The notes beneath the pieces were generated by a model, which was given only the letters and a program-made list of their open reading frames with translations, ran no database searches and was not told the origin of the DNA. DNA of 64,000 bases, from NCBI RefSeq assembly GCF_039534915.1, contig NZ_BAAAWE010000001.1, positions 7,750,001 through 7,814,000 of the forward strand, read 5' to 3'. This stretch comes from Streptomyces roseofulvus. Its GTDB lineage: Bacteria; Actinomycetota; Actinomycetes; Streptomycetales; Streptomycetaceae. Each line of letters begins with the position of its first letter. Positions within the stretch are counted from its first letter, which is position 1. The translations under genes were made by a program, and so were the position numbers. This document shows positions 42,800 through 51,324 of the stretch, in pieces.

Positions 42800-43879
42800 A
42801 TGACGCTCACCTTCGACCACGACTCCGCCGCCGCGTCCGCGCCCCGGCCCGTCCGCGCCCCCGGTCACGGCGACGCCTTCACCGACCACATGTACACGCT
42901 CTCCTGGAACGCCACCGACGGCTGGCACAAGCCCGAGCTGGGCCGGCTCCAGCCGCTCACCCTGCACCCGGGGACGATCGGCCTGCACTACGCCCAGGTC
43001 ATCTTCGAGGGGCTGAAGGCCCACCGCCAGGCCGACGGCGGCGTCGCCGTCTTCCGGCCGTGGGACCACGCCCGCCGCTTCCAGCGCTCCGCCCGCCGGC
43101 TGGCCATGCCGGAACTGCCCGAGGACGTCTTCGTCGACTCCATCGAGCAGGTGCTGCGGGCCGACCAGGGCCTGCTCTCCGACGACCCGAGCCACAGCAT
43201 CTACCTGCGGCCGATGATGTTCGGCGCGGACGCCAACCTGATGCTCCGCCCCTCCCACACGTACGAGTACCTGATGATGGCGTTCGTCGCGGGCGGCTTC
43301 TTCGGCAAGGCCATGGAGACCGTGTCCGTGTGGATCAGCCACGAGCACAGCCGCGCCATCCCGGGCGGCACCGGCAACGTCAAGTGCGCCGGGAACTACT
43401 CGGGTTCGTTCGTCGCCCAGCTCCAGGCCCAGGAGGCCGGCTGCCAGCAGGTCGTCTGGCTGGACCCGCTGGAGCGCACCTGGATCGAGGAGATGGGCGG
43501 CATGAACATGTTCTTCGTGCGCGGCTCGGGTCCCGGGGCCGAGATCGTCACCCCCGCCCTCAGCGGTTCGCTGCTGCCGGGCGTCACCCGCGACACGCTC
43601 CTCGCCATCGCCGAGAGCATGGGCTACGTCCCCCGGGAGGAGAGGATCTCGCTGGAGCAGTGGCGGCGGGAGTGCGCGCAGGGCCGCATCACCGAGGTGT
43701 TCGCGTCCGGCACCGCCGCCGTCGTCACCCCCGTCGGCCACGTCAAGGACCGGGACGGCGACTGGACGATCGGCGACGGCGAGCCCGGCCCGGTCACGCT
43801 CGCGATGCGCGAGGCCCTGGTGAACCTCCACCACGGCACCGCCCCCGACCCGAAGGGCTGGCTCCACCGCATCTCCTGA
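42800..43879 (+). CDS. ilvE: Branched-chain amino acid aminotransferase (class IV)
   Basis: 359 residues; ATG 42800 with TAAGGAA. PLP lysine is K195 in GGTGNVKCAGNYSGS. Other BCAT landmarks are HYAQVIFEGLKAHR, IYLRPMMFGAD, EEMGGMNMFFV and FASGTAAVVTPVG. BCATs transfer the amino group between glutamate and the 2-oxo acids of Val, Leu and Ile. As the last gene of the NRPS operon it is probably a dedicated copy supplying or reshaping a branched amino acid, consistent with the valine-like codes of several A domains. A housekeeping role cannot be excluded. Confidence 0.9.
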   Translation: MTLTFDHDSAAASAPRPVRAPGHGDAFTDHMYTLSWNATDGWHKPELGRLQPLTLHPGTIGLHYAQVIFEGLKAHRQADGGVAVFRPWDHARRFQRSARRLAMPELPEDVFVDSIEQVLRADQGLLSDDPSHSIYLRPMMFGADANLMLRPSHTYEYLMMAFVAGGFFGKAMETVSVWISHEHSRAIPGGTGNVKCAGNYSGSFVAQLQAQEAGCQQVVWLDPLERTWIEEMGGMNMFFVRGSGPGAEIVTPALSGSLLPGVTRDTLLAIAESMGYVPREERISLEQWRRECAQGRITEVFASGTAAVVTPVGHVKDRDGDWTIGDGEPGPVTLAMREALVNLHHGTAPDPKGWLHRIS

Positions 43880-43922
43880 CACCCCGCGGCCGGCGCCGCC
43901 CCCGCCGCCCGTCCCGGGCCGT

Positions 43923-45497
43923 TCAGCCCACCCGGGACGCGTCGGCGAGGGCGGCGCCGGCCGCTTTCTCGGCCACGGCGCGGTCCTGCGGGACCAGGCC
44001 GATGCGGGTACGGCGGTCGAGGACGTCGGCCGCGTCGAGGGCCCCCTCGTGACGGACGGCCCACACCAGTTCGGCGCCGGTGACGGGGTGGCCGGGCACC
44101 ACGGGTTCGGCGAGCGCCGGGTCCCGGAGGCCGAGGGCGTGGACGGCCGGGGCCTCGGAGCCGTACCGGTGCACGAGTCGCGCCGGGACGTCGAGCCCGG
44201 CGAGGACCCGCGGGGCGGCGGCGCCGACCAGCGGGACGGACGCGGTGCGGCAGGGCCCGGCCTCCAGGGCGCGGGCGGCCACGGCGGCGTCGACGGCGTC
44301 CTGCGCCATCCGCCGGTACGTGGTCAGCTTGCCGCCGACGACGGTCACGACGCCGTCGGGGGAGGTGAGGACCGCGTGCCGGCGCGAGATGTCGGCGGTG
44401 CGGCCCGACGCGTCCCGGGTGTCGAGCAGCGGCCGCAGGCCCGCGAACGCGCCGACGACGTCGGACCGCCGGACGGTGACGTCCAGCGCGGAGCCGAGTA
44501 CGTCGAGGAGGAAGCCGATGTCGGTCTCGGGGACCTCCGGCACGTCGGGGACGGCGCCGTCGAGCGGCTCGTCGGTGAGCCCCACGTACACCCGTCCGTC
44601 GCCCTGGGGGAGGACCAGCACGAAGCGGTTGGTCTCGCCGGGGATCGGGATGTGCAGGCCGGCGGAGAGCCGGCCCAGGTCCTCGGCGCGCAGCACCAGA
44701 TGGGTGCCGCGCGAGGGCCGCAGCCGGACGTCGTCGACGAGTCCGCCCGCCCACACGCCGGTCGCGTTGACGACGGTGCGCGCGCGGATGCGCAGCGTCT
44801 CGCCGGTGGTCTCGTCGCGTACCACCGCCCCGTCGCCGTGCAGTTCGAGGGCGCGGACGCGGGTGAGGATCCGGGCGCCGTGGGCCGCGGCGGTGCGCGC
44901 GATCGCGGTCACGAGGCGGGCGTCGTCGGAGAGCCGGCCGTCCCAGGAGAGCAGTCCGCCGCGCAGTCCGGTGGGCCGCAGGGCGGGGGCGAGGTGGCGG
45001 GTCTCGACGGCGGAGAGGGTGCGCGGCCGGGGGAGCGTGCCGCGCGAGGTGCGGGCCCCGACCCGCAGCAGGTCGCCCGCGAGGAACCCGGCCTGCGCGA
45101 GGGCCGCCTGGGCGCGTCCCACCAGCGGGGTGAGGGGCAGCACGAAGGGCTGGGCGCGGACCAGGTGGGGGGCGGTGCGCTCCATGAGGACGCCGCGCTC
45201 GACGGCGCTCTCGTGGGCGACGTCGAGCTGGCCCGAGGCGAGGTAGCGCAGCCCGCCGTGGATCAGCTTGGAGCTCCAGCGGGAGGTGCCGAACGCGAGG
45301 TCGTGGGCGTCGATCGCGACGACGCCGAGCCCCCGGGTCGCCGCGTCGAGCGCGGCTCCGGCCCCGGTTGCGCCGAGCCCGACGACGAGCACGTCGACGG
45401 TGCCGGCGGGGCCGTTCGCGAGCTGGTCGAGCTCGCGCCGGCGGCGCTCGGCGTTCAGCGAGGATCCGGGCAGGGCGGTGCCGCTCGTGGGGTTCAC
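43923..45497 (-). CDS. glpD: FAD-dependent glycerol-3-phosphate dehydrogenase
   Basis: 524 residues from GTG 45497, overlapping the TetR stop (GTGA). FAD Rossmann motif VDVLVVGLGATGAGAALDAATRG near residues 22-45 (GLG rather than the usual GGG), then FGTSRWSSKLIHGGLRYL, the FAD-contacting VVNATGVWAG, and the C-terminal VVGGKLTTYRRMA typical of GlpD. It oxidises glycerol-3-phosphate to DHAP at the membrane with quinone as acceptor. It is co-transcribed with the TetR gene and divergent from an alkyl-DHAP-synthase-like gene, so both act around DHAP. It converges on ilvE with a 43-bp gap. Confidence 0.92.
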   Translation of the reverse strand: MNPTSGTALPGSSLNAERRRRELDQLANGPAGTVDVLVVGLGATGAGAALDAATRGLGVVAIDAHDLAFGTSRWSSKLIHGGLRYLASGQLDVAHESAVERGVLMERTAPHLVRAQPFVLPLTPLVGRAQAALAQAGFLAGDLLRVGARTSRGTLPRPRTLSAVETRHLAPALRPTGLRGGLLSWDGRLSDDARLVTAIARTAAAHGARILTRVRALELHGDGAVVRDETTGETLRIRARTVVNATGVWAGGLVDDVRLRPSRGTHLVLRAEDLGRLSAGLHIPIPGETNRFVLVLPQGDGRVYVGLTDEPLDGAVPDVPEVPETDIGFLLDVLGSALDVTVRRSDVVGAFAGLRPLLDTRDASGRTADISRRHAVLTSPDGVVTVVGGKLTTYRRMAQDAVDAAVAARALEAGPCRTASVPLVGAAAPRVLAGLDVPARLVHRYGSEAPAVHALGLRDPALAEPVVPGHPVTGAELVWAVRHEGALDAADVLDRRTRIGLVPQDRAVAEKAAGAALADASRVG

Positions 45498-46093
45498 GGG
45501 GTGAGGGTCCTCTCCAGCAGGGTGCGCAGCTCGTCGAGGAAGGCGGCTTCGCTCAGTTCGGGGTCGCTCTCGTCGGTCATGGTGCGCAGCGAGAGCGTGA
45601 AGGACTGGACGACCAGCAGCAGGGAGCGGGCCTGGAGGTCCACCCGGGCCCGTCGCACGGACCCGTCCTCGTGGCCGTCCTCCAGCGCGCCGTGGAGCAG
45701 GCCCAGAAGGGCCTCCTGGCTGGCGCCCCGCCGGTCGAGGATGTACGGCAGCAGCAGCTCCGGGTCGACGTCGAGGATCTTGTGGAAGAGCGGGTGCGCC
45801 CGGAAGGCGGCGGCGCCCGCGACGAGCCCCTCGACGATCCGCTCCCGCTCGGGCCGGTCGTCGTCGGACGGGGGCATCGCCCCGGCGGCGACGCCGATCC
45901 ACTCACGGGTCATCAGGTCGCCGACCAGGCTGCGCACGTCGGGCCAGCGCCGGTAGAGCGTCATCCGGGACACCCCCGCGCGCCGGGCGACGTCGGTGAG
46001 GGTGGTGCGTCGTACGCCGACGGCGAGCACGCAGTCGCGTGCGGCGTCGAGCACGGGATCTCCGTCTGCATGGTTGTGACGAATGGGCGTCAT
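45494..46093 (-). CDS. TetR-family regulator
   Basis: 199 residues. N-terminal HTH: DAARDCVLAVGVRRTTLTDVARRAGVSRMTLYRRWPDVRSLVGDL, the standard TetR recognition helix. The remainder is an all-helical ligand-binding domain. It is the first gene of a two-gene operon with glpD and divergent from the flavoprotein/kinase pair, so it probably represses both directions from the 74-bp gap in response to a lipid or glycerol metabolite. Confidence 0.92.
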   Translation of the reverse strand: MTPIRHNHADGDPVLDAARDCVLAVGVRRTTLTDVARRAGVSRMTLYRRWPDVRSLVGDLMTREWIGVAAGAMPPSDDDRPERERIVEGLVAGAAAFRAHPLFHKILDVDPELLLPYILDRRGASQEALLGLLHGALEDGHEDGSVRRARVDLQARSLLLVVQSFTLSLRTMTDESDPELSEAAFLDELRTLLERTLTP

Positions 46094-46167
46094 CTGTCAC
46101 AGTGTAATGCCAGTGCGGGCCGAGCGGCAGAGCCGTCCGTGAAACAGACCGTGAGGAACCTCTCGAA
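46094..46167. promoter_or_regulatory. Divergent promoter, TetR-glpD / flavoprotein
   Basis: 74-bp gap containing TGTCACAGTGTAATGCCAGTG (46096-46116), with a TGTAAT string that could be a -10 box and two CAGTG direct repeats. No long perfect dyad is seen. Confidence 0.4.
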
Positions 46168-47763
46168 GTGGACATGTTGTGGAGCGGCTGGGGCGACCCG
46201 GCCAAGGCGGCACCCCTGCCCGACGCGGTCACCGGCCTTCTGCGCGACCTGCTCGGCGTCACCCCCCGCGAGGGCGGCCCCGCCGCCCTCGACGCGATCG
46301 AACCGCCCGCCCCCGCGCTCACCGACGAGGCCCGCGCCGCGCTGCGCAAGGCCGTCGCCGCCCCGGACGGCGTCCGGGAGGACGCCGAGAGCCGGATCCG
46401 CCACACCCGCGGCAAGTCCACGCCGGACCTCCTCCGCATCCGCTCGGGCGAGGTCGAGGACGTACCCGCCGCCGTCGTCCTCCCGGCCGGCCACGACGAG
46501 GTCCTCGCCGTGCTCGCCGCCTGCGCCGAACACGGCCTCGCCGCCGTGCCCTTCGGCGGCGGCACCTCCGTCGTCGGCGGCCTCGCGCCCACCACCGAGC
46601 GCCCCTTCGTCGCCCTCGACCTGCGCCGCATGGACCAGCTGCTCGCGCTCGACGAGGTCTCCCGCACCGCGACCCTCCAGCCCGGCCTGCGCGGCCCCCG
46701 CTGCGAGGAACTGCTCAACGCCCAGGGCTGGACGCTCGGCCACTTCCCCCAGTCCTTCGAATGGGCCTCCGTCGGCGGCTTCGCCGCGGCCCGCTCCAGC
46801 GGCCAGGCCTCCGCCGGCTACGGCCGCTTCGACGAGATGGTCCTCGGCCTCACCGTCGCCACCCCCGAAGGCACCCTGGAGACCGGCCGGGCCCCCCGCT
46901 CGGCCGCCGGACCCGACCTCCGCCAGCTCGTTCTCGGCTCCGAGGGTGCCCTCGGCGTCATCACCGCGATCACCGTCCGCATCCGCCCCCTCCCGGCCCG
47001 CCGCGTCTACGAGGGCTGGCGCTTCGCCTCCTTCGAGGCGGGCACGGCGGCGCTGCGCCGCCTCGCCCAGGACGGCCCCCGCCCCACGGTGCTGCGGCTC
47101 TCCGACGAGTCGGAGACCTTCGTCGGCCTCGCGCAGCCGGACGCCATCGGCAGCGCCGAACTCCCCCCGAACCCCGGCTGCATGGCGATCGTCGGCTACG
47201 AGGGCACCGAGGAGGAGACCGCCGTCCGCCGCGCCGCCGCCCGCGAGGTGCTGCTCGCCTGCGACGGCGCGTACCTCGGCGAGGAACCCGGCGACCGCTG
47301 GGAGCACGGCCGCTACAACGCCCCCTACCTCCGCGACTCCCTCCTCGACGCCGGAGCCTTCGCCGAGACGCTGGAGACCGCCGCCTTCTGGTCCGCGATC
47401 CCCGGCCTCTACACGGCCGTCCGCGACGCCCTCACGACCACGCTCACCGAGGCCGGCACCCCGCCCCTCGTCATGTGCCACATCTCGCACACCTACGAGA
47501 ACGGCGCCTCCCTCTACTTCACCGTCGTCTCCGCGCAGGGCGAGGACCCGGTCGCCCACTGGGAGCCGGCCAAGCGGGCGGCCAACGACGCCATCCTGGC
47601 GGCCGGCGGCACCATCAGCCACCATCATGGCGTCGGCACCGACCACCGCGACTGGTACGTCCGGGAGATCGGCCCCCTCGGCATCCGCATGCTGCAGGCA
47701 GTCAAGGCCGAGATCGACCCGTCCGGCGTGCTCAACCCCGGAGTCCTCGTCCCCGTCCGCTGA
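46168..47763 (+). CDS. FAD-binding oxidase, alkyl-DHAP-synthase-like
   Basis: 531 residues from GTG 46168 (ATG 46174 is an alternative; AGGAA lies upstream). PCMH/VAO FAD domain: AVVLPAGHDEVLAVLAACAEHGLAAVPFGGGTSVVGGL, then SFEWASVGGFAAARSSGQASAGYGRFDEMVLGL and the C-terminal ISHHHGVGTDHRDWY with the His cluster of alkyldihydroxyacetonephosphate synthases. ADPS enzymes swap the acyl group of acyl-DHAP for a fatty alcohol to make ether lipids; bacterial homologues may instead be D-lactate/glycolate-type dehydrogenases. With glpD and a DAG-kinase-like gene, a lipid role is plausible. Confidence 0.85.
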   Translation: MDMLWSGWGDPAKAAPLPDAVTGLLRDLLGVTPREGGPAALDAIEPPAPALTDEARAALRKAVAAPDGVREDAESRIRHTRGKSTPDLLRIRSGEVEDVPAAVVLPAGHDEVLAVLAACAEHGLAAVPFGGGTSVVGGLAPTTERPFVALDLRRMDQLLALDEVSRTATLQPGLRGPRCEELLNAQGWTLGHFPQSFEWASVGGFAAARSSGQASAGYGRFDEMVLGLTVATPEGTLETGRAPRSAAGPDLRQLVLGSEGALGVITAITVRIRPLPARRVYEGWRFASFEAGTAALRRLAQDGPRPTVLRLSDESETFVGLAQPDAIGSAELPPNPGCMAIVGYEGTEEETAVRRAAAREVLLACDGAYLGEEPGDRWEHGRYNAPYLRDSLLDAGAFAETLETAAFWSAIPGLYTAVRDALTTTLTEAGTPPLVMCHISHTYENGASLYFTVVSAQGEDPVAHWEPAKRAANDAILAAGGTISHHHGVGTDHRDWYVREIGPLGIRMLQAVKAEIDPSGVLNPGVLVPVR

Positions 47764-47794
47764 CCACCTCTCCCGCCGCCCGGAGGCCTGATCC

Positions 47795-48676
47795 ATGCGC
47801 CACTTCACCGCCGTCGTCAACCCCACCGCAGGGGGTTCCAGCGGCACGGCCGGCCTGCTCCCGCTGGCCCGGCTGCTCCGGGAGGCGGGCGCCGGACTCG
47901 ACACCGTCTACAGCCGCAGCCTGGAGCACGCCCGCGAACTCGCCCTGCGGGCCGGGGAGCGGGGCCACGTCGTCCTCGCCGTCGGCGGCGACGGCATGGC
48001 CGGCGGGATCGGCGGCGCGCTCAGCGGCACCGACACCGTGCTCGGCCTCGTGCCCGCGGGCCGCGGCAACGACTTCGCCCGCGCCCTGGGACTGCCCACC
48101 GACGCGCCGGGGCTCGCCGCCGTCCTGCTCGGCGGCGAGCCGCGCGCGGTCGACACCATCGAGGTCGAGTCCGCGACCCACGCCAGGACCTGCGTCCTGG
48201 GCAGCGTGTACGCGGGCGTCGACGCGGTCGCCAACCGCCACGCCAACGCCTCGCGGATCCTGCGGGGCGCGGCCTCGTACTACGCCGGCGGGCTGCGGGC
48301 GGTCCTCGCCTGGAAGCCCGCCCACTACCGCATCACCGTCGACGGCGTCCGCCACGAGCGCACCGGCTACACGGTGGTCGCGGCCAACTCCGGCTTCTAC
48401 GGCTTCGGCAGGAACATCGCGCCCGGCGCCCGCCTCGACGACGGCCTGCTCGACGTCGTGGTCATCCGCGAGGCCCCCAAGCGGCTCTTCTTCGCCATGA
48501 TGAACGAGCTGAAGACCGGCGCCCACCTGAACCGCCCCCAGGTCGAGATCCTGCGCGGCAAGGAGATACGCGTCGAGGCCGACCGCCCGCTGCCGTACGG
48601 CGCTGACGGCGAGGTCGACGCCACCCTCCCGGTCACCCTCCGGGTCCGCCCCGGCGCGCTCCGGGTCCTGGCCTGA
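47795..48676 (+). CDS. Diacylglycerol/lipid kinase family protein
   Basis: 293 residues, ATG 47795, 31 bp after the flavoprotein. Motifs of the DAGK catalytic/YegS family: TAVVNPTAGG (nucleotide loop), AVGGDGMAGGIGGAL (GGDG), VPAGRGNDFARALGLP and a C-terminal GADGEVDATLPV. These soluble enzymes phosphorylate diacylglycerol or related lipids with ATP. It forms an operon with the ADPS-like enzyme, fitting modification or recycling of a glycerolipid. Confidence 0.92.
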   Translation: MRHFTAVVNPTAGGSSGTAGLLPLARLLREAGAGLDTVYSRSLEHARELALRAGERGHVVLAVGGDGMAGGIGGALSGTDTVLGLVPAGRGNDFARALGLPTDAPGLAAVLLGGEPRAVDTIEVESATHARTCVLGSVYAGVDAVANRHANASRILRGAASYYAGGLRAVLAWKPAHYRITVDGVRHERTGYTVVAANSGFYGFGRNIAPGARLDDGLLDVVVIREAPKRLFFAMMNELKTGAHLNRPQVEILRGKEIRVEADRPLPYGADGEVDATLPVTLRVRPGALRVLA

Positions 48677-48738
48677 CCCGGACCCCGTCGTCGAGGCGCC
48701 CCCGGCCCGCACCGCGCGGACCGGGGGCGCCCCTCCGC

Positions 48739-48954
48739 CTACGCGCCGCCGGACCCCGGAGCGTCCCGGAGGACGATCGCGCCGGACGGGCACACGCCGG
48801 CCGCCATCCGCGCCGCCGCACGGTCCGCGGCGGCGGGCTCGGCGTCCAGCAGGACCACGAGCCCGTCGTCCGGGTCCTGGTCGAAGACGGCGGGCGCGGT
48901 CATCGCGCACATCCCCGCACCGATGCAGCGCTCCCGGTCCACGCTCAGCCCCAT
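48739..48954 (-). CDS. 3Fe-4S ferredoxin
   Basis: 71 residues. ATG 48954 chosen because the protein then begins MGLSVDRERC, as in the family; GTG 48972, overlapping the P450 stop, would add six residues. Ligands C10, C16 and C55 (C-x5-C...C-P) give a 3Fe-4S cluster as in Streptomyces P450 ferredoxins. It follows the P450 by 14 bp on the same strand and is its likely electron donor. Confidence 0.93.
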   Translation of the reverse strand: MGLSVDRERCIGAGMCAMTAPAVFDQDPDDGLVVLLDAEPAAADRAAARMAAGVCPSGAIVLRDAPGSGGA

Positions 48955-48968
48955 CCCCGCCGCCCCCG

Positions 48969-50162
48969 TCACTTCTCGTCCCAGGCGACCGGGAGGCTCT
49001 TCACCCCGTAGATGTCCGCCGTCTCCGGGCGCAGCGGGACCTCCTCCGCCGGCACGTCGAGCCGCAGCGAGGGGAAGCGGTCGAGCAGCGCGCGGAACGC
49101 CACCCGCATCTCGATCCGCGCCAGCTGCTGGCCGAGACACTGGTGGATGCCGTGACTGAACGCCAGGTGCCCGTCGAACGGCCGCCGGACGTCCAGCACG
49201 TCGGGGTCGGTGAACCGCTCCGGATCACGGTTGGCCGTGTTGTACGAGAGGACCACCGTCGTCCCCGCCTCGACGAGCTGCCCGCCGACCTCGACGTCCT
49301 CCAGCGCCGTCCGCATGAACGTCTTGGCGACGCTCAGGTACCGCAGCAGCTCCTCCACCGCCCCGTCGATGAGCGAGGGGTCCTCGCGCAGGGCCGCCAG
49401 CTGCTCCGGGTGCCGCAGCAGCGCGTACGTACCGAGCGCCAGCATGTTCGCGGTGGTGTCGAACCCGGCGGCGAGCAGGATCAGGCTGATCCCCTTCAGC
49501 TCCTCGTCGGTCAGATCGCTGTCCGTGAGCTCGCTGAGCACGTCGTCGGTCGGGTGCGCGCGCTTGGCGGCGACGAGCCGCGCCAGGTACTCCTGCGTGG
49601 CGGTGTACGCCGCGATCAGCTCCTCGTCGCCGACCTCCCCGCCCATGAAGGCGTCGATCTGCTGCTGGAAGGAGGCGCGGTCCTCGTAGGGCACCCCGAG
49701 GATCTCGCAGATCACGATGGTCGGGATCGGTTTCGCGAACGCGGTCACCAGGTCCGCCGACGAGCCGGCCGCCGCCATGGCGTCCAGACACTCGGCGGTG
49801 ACCTGCTCGATCCGCTCGGTGAGCAGCCGCATCCGCCGCACGGTGAACTTGCCGACCAGCGGCTTCCGGTAGCGGCTGTGCTCCGGATCGTCCATGAGCA
49901 GGAACTCGCCCGGCGGCGCCGGCGGGATCTCGAAGTCGACCACGTTCAGCAGGTCCTTGCGCGAGCTGAAGCGCGGGTCCGCCAGCACCGACCTCACCAG
50001 GTCGTAACCGGTGATCAGCCAGCCGGGCATGCCGCCCGGGTGGGTGAGCCGGACGATGGGCCCGTGCCCGCGGGCCTCGACCAGCTCGGCCGGCGGGTCG
50101 AACGGGCACCCGGGCCGACGCTCCGTCGGCATGGCCGCGACGGTGTGGAGGGATTCGCTCAT
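48969..50162 (-). CDS. Cytochrome P450 (bacterial class I)
   Basis: 397 residues. Heme-binding loop FSHGIHQCLGQQLAR with axial Cys342; I-helix LLAAGFDTTAN (AGxDTT for oxygen activation); K-helix E-x-x-R in EELLRYL. It resembles the CYP105-type actinomycete P450s and forms an operon with the ferredoxin. The upstream gap carries several ACGTTGC half-sites, pointing to repressor control and hence a possible xenobiotic-inducible system. It may be unrelated to the NRPS, six kb away and separated by the lipid block. Confidence 0.94.
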   Translation of the reverse strand: MSESLHTVAAMPTERRPGCPFDPPAELVEARGHGPIVRLTHPGGMPGWLITGYDLVRSVLADPRFSSRKDLLNVVDFEIPPAPPGEFLLMDDPEHSRYRKPLVGKFTVRRMRLLTERIEQVTAECLDAMAAAGSSADLVTAFAKPIPTIVICEILGVPYEDRASFQQQIDAFMGGEVGDEELIAAYTATQEYLARLVAAKRAHPTDDVLSELTDSDLTDEELKGISLILLAAGFDTTANMLALGTYALLRHPEQLAALREDPSLIDGAVEELLRYLSVAKTFMRTALEDVEVGGQLVEAGTTVVLSYNTANRDPERFTDPDVLDVRRPFDGHLAFSHGIHQCLGQQLARIEMRVAFRALLDRFPSLRLDVPAEEVPLRPETADIYGVKSLPVAWDEK

Positions 50163-50211
50163 GGCCGTTCCTCTTCTCGCGCAATGACGTGGTTGACGAT
50201 TCCCGAAAGCT

Positions 50212-50311
50212 ACGTTGCGTTCAGGGGTTCGTCAATCTCAATATGAGGAACGCCCAGGTAGGCGAAGGAAATTGGTGCAATGGGCCGCCTTCGAACGCAA
50301 CGTCACGTTGC
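50212..50311. promoter_or_regulatory. ACGTTGC operator-like sites upstream of the P450
   Basis: ACGTTGCGTTC (50212-50222) is the exact reverse complement of GAACGCAACGT (50293-50303). The second site continues into the 15-bp palindrome GCAACGTcACGTTGC (50297-50311), which overlaps the stop codon of the hydrolase gene. Three matching half-sites within 100 bp of a P450 start are typical of TetR-type operators; no TetR gene is adjacent to these sites. Confidence 0.65.
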
Positions 50312-51217
50312 AATGGAAGACCTCGGGGGCAAGGCGAGCCGGTCCGCGAGGAAGGCGATGATCTCGTCCCGGGCACGCACGGTGGGGTGACCCGCGGCAT
50401 CGACCAGATGAGCCGTGACGACGCTGTGCGGGCAGCCGACCACCTCGCGGAAGAACGGCGGCGGATCGGGGTGCGCCGCCTCGTCCGGCAGCACCCGCCC
50501 GTCGAACGCGTCACCGAGGAGCGCCCGGTACGCGGCGAACCTTCGGCCCGTGCACCAGCGGTCGTTCTCGAACCGGTACGCGAGGACCTTCAGCCCGTCC
50601 CGCCGCACCCGCTCGGCCACCGCCGCGGCATCGTCCTCGCCCAGTTCGAGCCCCGCGGGATCGTCGAGCGGCAGCGACGGATGGTTGACGACCGGCGCCA
50701 CCACCGCCGGCTCCAGCGTCATCGACAGCGCGAAGTTCCCGGTGAAGCAGAGCCCGACGGCCCCGACCCCCGGCCCGCCCCGCTCGGCGTGCGCCGCCCG
50801 GGCCAGGCCCCGCAGCCACCCCACCACCGGACTGGTCCCACCGCCCGCGAACGCCCGGAACTCGGCCGCGACGCACGCCCGCCGCACCACGGTCTCCGCC
50901 GCCTCGGCCCGCGGATAGGCCCCGTCGACGCCGAACAGCGACGGCAGGTACACCGAGAACCCCGCCTCCCGGACCCACCGCGCGAACCGGGCGACGTCCG
51001 GGCTGATCCCCGGCATCTCCGGCATGATCACCACCGCCGGCCCGGCCCCGGACACGTACACCCGCTTGGCGACGCCCCCCACCTCGACCTCCCGGCGCTC
51101 GAAGTCGTCCAGCCGATCGTCGCCCTGCCTGCCCTGCCTGTCCTGTCTGTCCTGTCTGTCGTGCTTGTCGTGGGTGTTCCGGGTGCTCCGGCTGCTCTGC
51201 CCGTGTGCGCTTCCCAT
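50303..51217 (-). CDS. Dienelactone-hydrolase-like alpha/beta hydrolase
   Basis: 304 residues from ATG 51217. Residues 1-40 are a hydrophilic repeat leader. The body begins VEVGGVAKRVYVSGAGPAVVIMPEMPGISPDVARFARW, then GAVGLCFTGNFALSM with the DLH nucleophile elbow G-x-C-x-G, and AGHPTV with the likely catalytic His near the C-terminus. Dienelactone hydrolases use a Cys-Asp-His triad to open lactones. A later start after the repeat leader is possible, since the leader has no homology and no good ribosome site is visible. It is divergent from the GlxA regulator. Confidence 0.85.
   Translation of the reverse strand: MGSAHGQSSRSTRNTHDKHDRQDRQDRQGRQGDDRLDDFERREVEVGGVAKRVYVSGAGPAVVIMPEMPGISPDVARFARWVREAGFSVYLPSLFGVDGAYPRAEAAETVVRRACVAAEFRAFAGGGTSPVVGWLRGLARAAHAERGGPGVGAVGLCFTGNFALSMTLEPAVVAPVVNHPSLPLDDPAGLELGEDDAAAVAERVRRDGLKVLAYRFENDRWCTGRRFAAYRALLGDAFDGRVLPDEAAHPDPPPFFREVVGCPHSVVTAHLVDAAGHPTVRARDEIIAFLADRLALPPRSSIAT
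51122..51193 (-). repeat. 9-bp coding tandem repeat, eight units
   Basis: In-phase 9-bp units from GCCCTGCCT (x2) through GTCCTGTCT (x2) to increasingly degenerate copies. On the coding strand they give DRQDRQDRQGRQ-type residues in the hydrolase leader. Confidence 0.8.
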
Positions 51218-51236
51218 ACGGGCAGGATGAGGGGGC

Positions 51237-51268
51237 GCCGGTTCCCCGGAGAACCGGCGATATCGCCG
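51237..51268. promoter_or_regulatory. Two overlapping dyads between the hydrolase and GlxA genes
   Basis: GCCGGTTC (51237-51244) pairs with GAACCGGC (51251-51258) across a 6-bp loop, and CGGCGATATCGCCG (51255-51268) is a perfect 14-bp palindrome. A further GGGCGATAC half-site follows near 51276. They lie in the 107-bp divergent promoter and probably bind the GlxA/AraC regulator. Confidence 0.6.
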
Positions 51269-51324
51269 AGTCTCCGGGCGATACCGCCACCCCGCCACCG
51301 TCCCTCGTCCGCCGGAGGTCCCGC

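Noticed and set aside
48739..50162. P450-ferredoxin as tailoring enzymes of the NRPS cluster
   Set aside because: They are separated from the NRPS operon by a complete lipid-metabolism block on other promoters and have their own operator sites. Involvement is possible but unsupported.
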